DNA of 64,000 bases from Caenorhabditis remanei (lineage: Eukaryota; Nematoda; Chromadorea; Rhabditida; Rhabditidae): positions 16,740,001-16,804,000 of the forward strand of contig NC_071328.1 of NCBI RefSeq assembly GCF_010183535.1. Direction: 5' to 3'. The notes below the pieces were generated by a model. It was given only the letters and a program-made list of their open reading frames with translations. It did not search any database and was not told where the DNA came from. The position numbers and the translations under genes are program-made. Positions within the stretch are counted from its first letter, which is position 1. Each line of letters begins with the position of its first letter. Shown here piece after piece: positions 56,601-64,000 of the stretch.

Positions 56601-57860
56601 AGATGACTTATAACTAGAAACTGCGTCATCATCAGGTGTAGCATAGTACCCATCTACATTCTTGTCTAACTAGGGAAGGCCTCCGAGGAACCGTGGAGTT
56701 ATAGGACGTGACATATATAATTGGAAAGTTGATTCCAAATGTATATTCATTTTTTGCTCACGACGTCTGGTATTCGAAAAAAAAAGTCAAAGTTCTGAAA
56801 AATGTGAAATTAGTACGTTTCTGACACGCGGAAAAGGTTTTGAAATGTTTTTTTTTTTGCAATTTTCGCTTAATGATTCAATATTTTCCCGAACTTTGAC
56901 CTTGTTTTTCACGAAATACCAGACGTTGTGAGCAAAAACTAACTGTATATATTTGATGATCTGCCCTAGTAATCCTCAGCAATTAGCAGCTGGATTATTG
57001 CTTGGATTATTGCTGCTGTAGCCTTCAATATAAAATGTTTTGACAGATTAAACTTCTTATTCTTATTTAGATGCTGAGAGACATCTTACTTTCTCTTTTC
57101 TAAACCGCTAACAATTTTTTTGATGCATAGGAAAGGTTACCTGCAGTTATGGAACGTGACTTATTTAATTGGAAAGCTGAGAAAACATTGATTCCAAATA
57201 TCTGTTCAGGTTTTGGGTGTCCCTCAGTTTGTATTTCCGCATACATACGTTCACTTTTGCTGCTTAAAACCGTACAGTACTAGTCAAAACCTTTCCTGTT
57301 TTGAAATTTCTTGTTTCCAAAACGATTGAGAATATCCTTGTGTCATCAGTTTTCCCAAAATTCCAACTTTTGAAGTTCCCGTCGAAAAGTGTTGTCAACT
57401 ACAACTCTAAGTTTGATTTAATTAGAAATAGTTAGTAAGTTTTAATTAGTAATTTAATTAGCAATAACTATGCCGGAATTGACATCATGGGACAAGCAAT
57501 GACCACGAGACAGACTCTCCCCGTTTCTCTTTTTTTTATTATCAAAAAGCTACAGTCAAAAACTTTTTTCCAGGTACTCCAGCTCTGGAAGCACACTGAA
57601 AATAACTTTTTTGTGTAGAATTTACTAATTTATTCCTATTTGAATCTCTGTCACCTGTGTAGACCGTTCCATAGCATTTTTAGTATTCTCTTCACAAGTA
57701 TTTTTGAAGAGATGCCATCCATCTGCCAATATCTTGTAATTTCTTCAATACCACGTTCTCCTTTTGACCTCTTGCCTCATCTTTCCTTAATCTTCCGTCT
57801 TACAACTACTATCCCTTCCCTCATCCCATTTCCCCTCATTCCTAATCCAAATTGTTTCAG
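53650..57860. other. long non-coding region with inverted repeats
   Basis: No supportable gene. An inverted repeat at 54558-54706 has ends TGTTAAAGGCGCA and TGCGCCTTTAACA. Another pair lies at about 56755-56940 (CGACGTCTGGTATTCG with inverted partner). A CT microsatellite is at about 55040 and a CT-rich stretch at 56280-56480. The sequence ATGGAACGTGAC..TTTAATTGGAAAG at about 57150 repeats that at about 56705. Confidence 0.5.
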
Positions 57861-58023
57861 AAGTCATGAGTATCCATCGCCGCCGTCAACTGCCCGCCTC
57901 TCCAGATGACATTGCCACTGGCAACGTCATCTACACTCCGATGACACCACAAATAATGAGGAGATGTCATCCACGTCTTCAGGAAGTGCGGAGTTTCGAT
58001 CCGGCATTGGTTTCACAGTTGAG
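57861..58023 (+). CDS. probable first coding exon of a gene extending beyond the window
   Basis: Acceptor TTGTTTCAG, then AAGTC and ATG at 57866, open to a GTTAGT donor in phase 2. The peptide begins MSIHRRRQLPASPDDIATG and contains IYTPMTPQIMRRCHPRLQEV and FDPALVSQLR. Codon choice and sharp splice sites look genuine, and an acceptor before the ATG implies a non-coding upstream exon. No following exon is recognised by 64000, so the next intron is over 5 kb or I have missed exons. The family is not recognised. Confidence 0.5.
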
Positions 58024-58235
58024 GTTAGTCATGTTGGGAGGGAATTATTTATGTTTTTTGTATTATTCCATTAGTAAGATTAGTTGTAGAATATGTAAAG
58101 ATTTTGCATTTTTGATAAGATATTCATGAGAATATTTCATGACATGAGTCTTTCTGTAGCTGACATTGGGAAAACTCGTTTTTGGACTTCTGGAACTCAT
58201 TTAGGGTCTTTTCATTGGAGGAAATCGGAGTAGAT

Positions 58236-58440
58236 CTTACAAGGGAAGTTTTCGGAGACGCGGCTTTCAAACGACCTATAAATTTGGTCTCAGGTACTTT
58301 TGAATATGCGGAGTCCTTTTATGGCATCAAAAGCGGCGAAATGTCTCTGCTAGCCAAGTTGTGTGCTCTCGACCTTTTCATGTTGTTAAGCTGACCAAAT
58401 TTATAGATAGAATGAAAGTCGCGTCTCCAAAGACTTACTT
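58236..58440. repeat. family C inverted-repeat copy
   Basis: ACAAGGGAAGTTTTCGGAGA and ACGACCTATAAATTTGG at the left; right side CCAAATTTATAGATAGAATG and GCGTCTCCAAAGACTTAC inverted. A longer (205 bp), diverged member than 7366-7492. Confidence 0.7.
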
Positions 58441-60059
58441 AAATAAAGTTATGTTTTAGATCTACAGTTCTGATTCTATTCTAATTTAGTCATTGTGGTG
58501 TCCGTTCTGCTCATAAATTTCAGATATTTTTTATACAGTACCGGCCTAAAATGTATCATTTTTTACCTTTTTTAATTGAAAATTCTCAACACTGTATGTA
58601 GCTCTTGCAATGTTCAGGATAAGTGAGACAGCCTGAATTTCTGAAAACTAAACTCAGGAACCTCCAAATTCTCTATTTATCTTCAAATCTCAATATTTTC
58701 CAGTTTTTGACGCTCTCGTTATTCTCGGTATACCCACTACTCTATTTTTTATCACAAAAATCTCACTTAAGTTCCCTATTATTCCACATTTTCCGGATTA
58801 CCTTGTAGTCTATAGTCTCTCTGCTGTTGCACCGACTCATAAAAGTTGTAATGGATTCTCAATATTTTATGATGCTTCTCAGATCATCACCGTCCAATCA
58901 CCTAGTAGTCGATACTCAATAGTATATACGTAATAACCACCCACCTAATAACATTTTCCTTCTTTTTTTTGTTTCCCCCAATAACTTCAAAAGACGTCCC
59001 GACAACTGGCAAAAAGATGATTTTTTGTTCGCGTTTTGAAAAAGTTCGGATTTCTTCTCCCTCCCCTGCTCGGTGTCTTTTCACTACGTTACTATTACAA
59101 CTTAGGCTCCGCCCACTTTTTGGAGATGCTCCCGTGGATTCAGGAGGGGCCAGCTGATGACCACACACTACTAGTCTGATGTCTCTCTGTTTTATTATCA
59201 TGTTGCTGTTAGATGAGCAGTTGTTTTGAACGGAGACTGGTCTATGGAACCTTTTGATTTTATTTTTGGGATGAGGCCTAGTTTTGTAGTTTGTAGTTAA
59301 AGAGAACTTGGAGAACAGCTTAATTATTAAGTTTTTTGATTTTTAGCTGCATACCTTCAAATTTGTAGTTTGTAGTCAGGGAGACTTTGTTGTGTTTTTG
59401 TATTTTGTAGTCTTTAACCAAAAAATTTTCCAAGTTTTTCGGTGATTTTTGAAAAACTTTATGGCGAAAAATTTTTCCTATTTTTTCCAAAAAATTCTGC
59501 TGAAATTTTCAAAAATTAAGAATCAAAAACAGTGATTTTTCGATTTTTTCTGAAACAGTTTTAAATTTTGTACTCAACAACAGGCTCTTAAAAACTTACA
59601 GTTTTCATACAAATTTCAGATTTTTCCCTCACAAAATCTCATTTTTTCAGACAGTTTCTATTGGAAATTTTTCGGTTTTTTTGATAAAAAATGTTTCGAT
59701 TATTCGGTACGAAGTTTCCGAAAAAAAGTTTTTCAAAAACTAGCACAACCCTGATTACATCACAATTGCATCACGGTATTTTGTAGTTTATAGTCTCTAA
59801 GCCTCCCAAAAAAATTAACTTCCCATTTTCACGTTCTCTTTCCCCCCTCCCTATTACTTTCATTCCTCTTCTCACACACTTTTTTCTTCTCCAGAACGGG
59901 GGTCAAATTACCTGACTCCGCCCACTTTTAGTACTTTTTGCTTCTTTTCGCAACAATATCTAAACTATACTATTTTCTTACTTTTGACACCTGACTCTGT
60001 TTTAGATTTTTAGATTTTAAAAATAGCAACTTTTTTCATCATTATTTCATAATCCCCAA

Positions 60060-60530
60060 AGTTTGATAGTGTCTGGCGCACCTGTGACGCGTTTTTTTTC
60101 AAATCTTTTTGATTGACTATAATACCTTCGTATTAATGAAGTATTGTATACTCAAAATTAAGAACCTGGCGTACCTCTGGCGCGTTTTCCAGATCAGTTA
60201 ACTGACTGTGACATTATGATTCTTATGTAACAGAAACAAGCTGGCGCGCCTGAGACGCTTTTTCAAAAACATTGATAATTGTAACGTATTGGACAGTGAA
60301 GCTAACATTACTTACAAAAATTTTTTTCGAGCGGATGGTGTTCCTTTGGCGCGTTTTAAATCAATTCTTTCGTATTTGAACCTGGCGCACCTTCGGCGCG
60401 TTTTTCTTCAATTTTTTGTAAACACGTTAATTTTCGAAAAAGCTTAGAGGTATCTGGAGCATTGTTGACGCGTTTCCCACTTTTTCTTGTTTTTTGATGG
60501 CTGGCGCTTCGTAGACGCATTTCCAACTAA
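60060..60530. repeat. degenerate CTGGCGC..GACGCG motif array
   Basis: CTGGCGCACCTGTGACGCG and variants recur at about 60071, 60167, 60241, 60335, 60386, 60452 and 60500, each followed by a T-run. Single copies occur at about 298, 448, 10493 and 62578. Confidence 0.6.
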
Positions 60531-61733
60531 GTTTTCTGATCAAAAGAAGTTCAACTATCACAAGAAGTATGTACTTTCTCCCTCTCACTTTTTTCCAGGT
60601 GTCTCAAGGTCATCCCCACTGATTTCTCTGCACTCTCTCATATCCCCGTACTCTCTCACTCTCAAGTTCAACTTGTTATTTTCTCTTAGTGTTAGACCTC
60701 CCCTTCTCTCTCTGTATATATGTATAAGTTAGAGCTCTTTCCCCTACCGCCCCACTCGATCGCCACGATCTTACGGGAAGAGAGAGAGTGTGTGAACGTG
60801 AGAGACGCAGAGAAGCTAGAGATATGAACTGTCTCTCTTTTCTCCAACTTTTGTTTGCTTTTGAATAGAGAGAGATTTAGGGGGATAGAAAGCCTTGTCA
60901 CAGCACAGAGAGAGAACTTTTTTGCATTGCACACACATACCGCCCGTCTACACTTGTTCACTCTTCAAAACTTCTTTTTGCATGACTTGTTCGTTTTGTG
61001 GAGTCTTGTGACTGTGCCGATGATTTTTTGGGATTTTTTGATAGATCAGGACAGAAACTCAATATTTGATTTACGCGAACCTTATTAGCTATAAAATATA
61101 CTATATTCTATAGTTTTTATGTTTTCATGATGTTTTATTTTCTAAACTTCCCTAGAATCTTGAAAATGAGTATCCTGATGAGCCAGACCTTCTGAATACC
61201 ATTCCCGAACTGAAGCATTCAACGGTTCATTTTTAAAAGTTTTCACTTTTTTTATATTTTGAAACTTCTCCCAAAATTCGGCATAAAATCAAATGACCGT
61301 GAGTTCACGGGGAAAATATCCTCAAATTTCAGATTTAAATTTCTCGAACTGTGAAGGTCCGCAGCAAAAACAAGAATTATATAATTAAACAGCGTTTTCT
61401 CAGTTTTACAATAGCATAGGTAACTTGCTATTACTCCATTCATCACCTACAACATTCCCTAATTAACAACCGGTCTCCTTTTTTTCGGTTTTGATTAGTA
61501 TTAGGCCTAAGACAGACGGTTTTAACTCGGACAGTTTTGATGTTTTCCTTATCAATTCCCAAACATTTCTAGAAACCTCAAAACTAGAACTGAACAGTTG
61601 ATTCCAAACTTCAGAGATTTACCAAAAACCTATAAAGGTGTACCCAGCGGTATATCTTGGTTCCCAAAAGCGATATCAAAAAATTGTCAACTGACAAAAT
61701 ATTGTTCAATACTTGTAGAACATTTCGGCTCTA

Positions 61734-62395
61734 TTGGCAAATAATGGTCCCAACCGCAAAAAACGGTCCCAACCGCAAAGAATGGTCCCAACCGCAAAGA
61801 ATGGTCCCAAAATTTTGGGTGACCCAAATTTCCGAATTACATGGTCCCAACCGCAAAGAATGGTCCCAACCGCAAAGGATGGTCCCAAAATTTTGGGTGA
61901 CCCAACTTTCAGAACTGAATGGTCCCTACCGCAAAGAATGGTCCCAACCGCAAAGAATGGTCCCTCAAAATTGATACGAAAAACGTTTCACCATTCTCTT
62001 TGGCTTAGGTTTCTTAGAAATTGGGAAAAAATTGACAAATACGATTAATAATCGGTTTTGTCAAGTTTTTCACCAATTTCTAAGAAACCTAAGCCTAAGA
62101 GAATGGTGAAAAGTTTTTCGTATCAATTTTGAAGGACCATTCTTTGCGGTTGGGACCATTCAATTCGGAAACTTGTGTCACCCAAAATTTTGGGACCATT
62201 CTTTGCGGTTGGGACCATTCTTTGCGGTAGGGACCATGTAATTCGGAAATTTGTGTCACCCAAAATTTTGGGACCATTCTTTGCGGTTGGGACCATTCTT
62301 TGCGGTTGGGACCATGTAATTCTTTGGGACCGTTCTTTTATTTTTTGGGACCGTTCTTTGCGGTTGGGACCATTATTTGCCAATAGAGCCAACAT
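61734..62395. mobile_element. 660-bp palindrome with an 18-bp minisatellite in each arm
   Basis: Left arm (61734-62040) carries many copies of GGTCCCAACCGCAAAGAAT plus CCAAAATTTTGGGTGACCC; the right arm (62090-62395) carries the same, inverted (TTTGCGGTTGGGACCATT). CTCTTTGGCTTAGGTTTCTT and its inverse flank the short centre. Outer ends CTCTATTGGCAAATAATGG and its inverse. Open frames across it are repeats only. Confidence 0.88.
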
Positions 62396-62865
62396 TTCTT
62401 CAGTTGGAAATAATTACGTATCATTGAAGCCCGTCAAAATATCATGCTTTAAACTCTTGCTACTGGTTTTACGGTATATGTGCATTTTTGTACTTGAGAA
62501 TGCTGAAATTGTTCTGAAACTCCATAAGTACAGTGAGCACATCTTCTTATGACTTTTCTGATTTTTTTCCTTTTACGGGGGCGCTGTCGACGCGTTTAAT
62601 ATCATCATCATCTTCTCTGGAGAAGAGAACGACAAATCTGTTCAGACTCCTTTTCTGGGGATAAATAAATGGCCAAATATTGTTTTTAATATTCTGAGAA
62701 TAGAAAGTCATTTATTTCTACAACCTCAACCGTCTTTCCCATTCCTTTATAGTTACAGTGACCACAATTTGTCCGTGACTCACTCTCCCAATCTTCTTTC
62801 CTTCGAAATATATTATTATTTATGCAAAACTCTTCCAAATAAGTGTTTTCTCTTCCTCTCTTCTC

Positions 62866-63010
62866 CCTAATAAGAAATCTCCCTTCCAAAATGAAGTGTT
62901 TTGTTTTTATCCCATTCACTTCCTGGAATAAGTTGTCCTCCCCCCTGAGGCAATTGAGAGAGAATTGGATCATTGATGGTCAACTGATTTAGAGCTGTTC
63001 CAGTTCTTCT
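62866..63010 (-). CDS. weak candidate last exon of a minus-strand gene
   Basis: The open frame ending at 62867 contains NQLTINDPILSQLPQGGGQL and PGSEWDK, which look less random than the surroundings, but no clear acceptor or upstream exon was found. Could be chance. Confidence 0.15.
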
Positions 63011-63407
63011 TCTTCTTCTCGTTTGTTTTTTTTTATTTGAGCACAGAATGAGCATTTTTATTTGAGAGTGAACAAACACATTCCGTTTTTCCCAGTAGTT
63101 TTTTTATTTTTCAAAATGAAAAATAAATTCGTTTGATTGGGACTGGAATCATGGGAATGAAGGTGGGTGGTGGTCATGTGAGATTAATGGGAGTAGGGGG
63201 CGTTGAGACTACATACTACAGTACAGTAATCTCAGTAGATATGAGCCCCGTTAGTTTTCTGTCGTCAAGTTTAAAATCACTGTGACTCAGCGGACCAAGA
63301 CAGCACATCTGGAAGTGAAAAATCACTTTAATTGGTTTTCCAAAGTTTAGTACTTGTTTAAAGTTTGTTTAGACCACATTGTACTACAAATGCCCTCAAT
63401 TCTTATT

Positions 63408-63540
63408 ATCTCAGCACAGTTATTACAACTGCGCTTTACAGAAACCTCCTCTCTTTCTCTTTGAATCTCTCAATTTCGCACACAATTTTCTTTGGTTTCG
63501 GTAGAGCGAGGTTGTACGAAGCGTGTCGTGCTAATACCGT
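63408..63540. mobile_element. MITE, family B copy (inverted)
   Basis: CTCAGCACAGTTATTACAAC at the left, with TTTCGCACACAATTTTCTTT inside, and GTCGTGCTAATACC at the right. Same ends as 20505-20651. Confidence 0.75.
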
Positions 63541-64000
63541 CTTCGGCGATTTCCAAAACTGTTCCCTCTGTAACCTGGATGGGCAGAGCTGTGAGGAATT
63601 CCTCTTTTCGACTTTTTTCACTTCCGACTTATTTTTTTCGAAAATTTGATTTCTGAACAACTTTGTTGGGCGGTTTTATGTTATTACCGCAATAAGAATC
63701 CGTTGTCTTCCATTCCAAGATTTGTTCGAGTTTTAATTCGAGCAGTTCTAATTCGGACATCACCTTGATTTCTTGTTACCAGCTGCTAAAACAATAATTA
63801 CTAAGACTAAAAATCAAAGCATTTTGGTCTCTTCTTTAAAAGATCAGTATCTTTTCTCCTCTTGACCTCTAATTGATCTTTCTTATAAAAATCATGCCAT
63901 CTCTTCTAGATTCCGTCTTTCTCAGTGTTATGATAACCGTATTCTAATAATATTGACTCATTCGTCCCATTTTAGCGTTCTCTCTTACTCCCTTTTTTAG

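Noticed and set aside
61657..62048. Repeat-rich open frames with NGPNRKEWSQPQRMVP-type repeats
   Set aside because: Translation of the 18-bp minisatellite in a palindrome; length divisible by three keeps frames open without selection.
1..64000. CRISPR arrays, bacterial operons, riboswitches, rRNA or tRNA genes
   Set aside because: Sequence is eukaryotic with introns throughout; no regularly spaced repeat-spacer array or recognisable RNA gene was seen by eye, though a tRNA scan was not possible.

Overview
The window looks like a piece of a Caenorhabditis nematode genome. The evidence is AT-rich compact genes with 45-60 bp introns, TTTTCAG 3' splice sites, dense short inverted-repeat elements, and nematode-style C-type lectin (clec) arrays. 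The ubiquitous intronic motif ACTACAAACTACAA suggests C. briggsae or a close relative, but that species call is an impression, not a demonstration.

Layout. 1-5520 (+): most of a gene for the CCAAT-binding subunit NF-YA; its 5' end lies outside the window and one intron is filled with a 201-bp tandem repeat. 6134-11969 (-): two secreted C-type lectin genes plus a spare first exon. 12747-13784 (+): a complete phospholipid scramblase-family gene. 14194-16440 (-): two damaged lectin paralogs of the CW/PAN-like plus lectin type. 16833-25935: a mixed-strand cluster of seven intact paralogs that I cannot assign to a named family. Each has a six-cysteine domain without signal peptide, a Thr-rich stalk, one membrane segment and a basic Lys/Thr/Gly-rich tail; cysteine spacing and intron phases are conserved. 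26465-27243 (-): another lectin. 27532-29136: a near-perfect 1.6-kb palindrome. 29414-31310 (+): a Core-2/I-branching glycosyltransferase (GT14) gene. 32290-40109: four more lectin units, one apparently broken, with duplicated alternative-type first exons. 42605-46369 (-): two CW-lectin genes and remnants of others. 48576-53564 (-): three lectin genes, an orphan last exon and a third spare first exon. 53565-64000: mostly non-coding DNA with one ATG-containing exon at 57861-58023, probably the start of a gene running off the right end, and several inverted-repeat elements.

Functionally this is an environment-facing accessory region: secreted lectins, a likely Golgi branching transferase and a tandem family of presumptive cell-surface proteins, evolving by tandem duplication, exon shuffling and decay. 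NF-YA and the scramblase are the conserved housekeeping-type genes. The best candidate for something undescribed is the seven-gene six-cysteine family at 16.8-25.9 kb. All gene models are read by eye from splice signals and frame continuity and have no transcript support.
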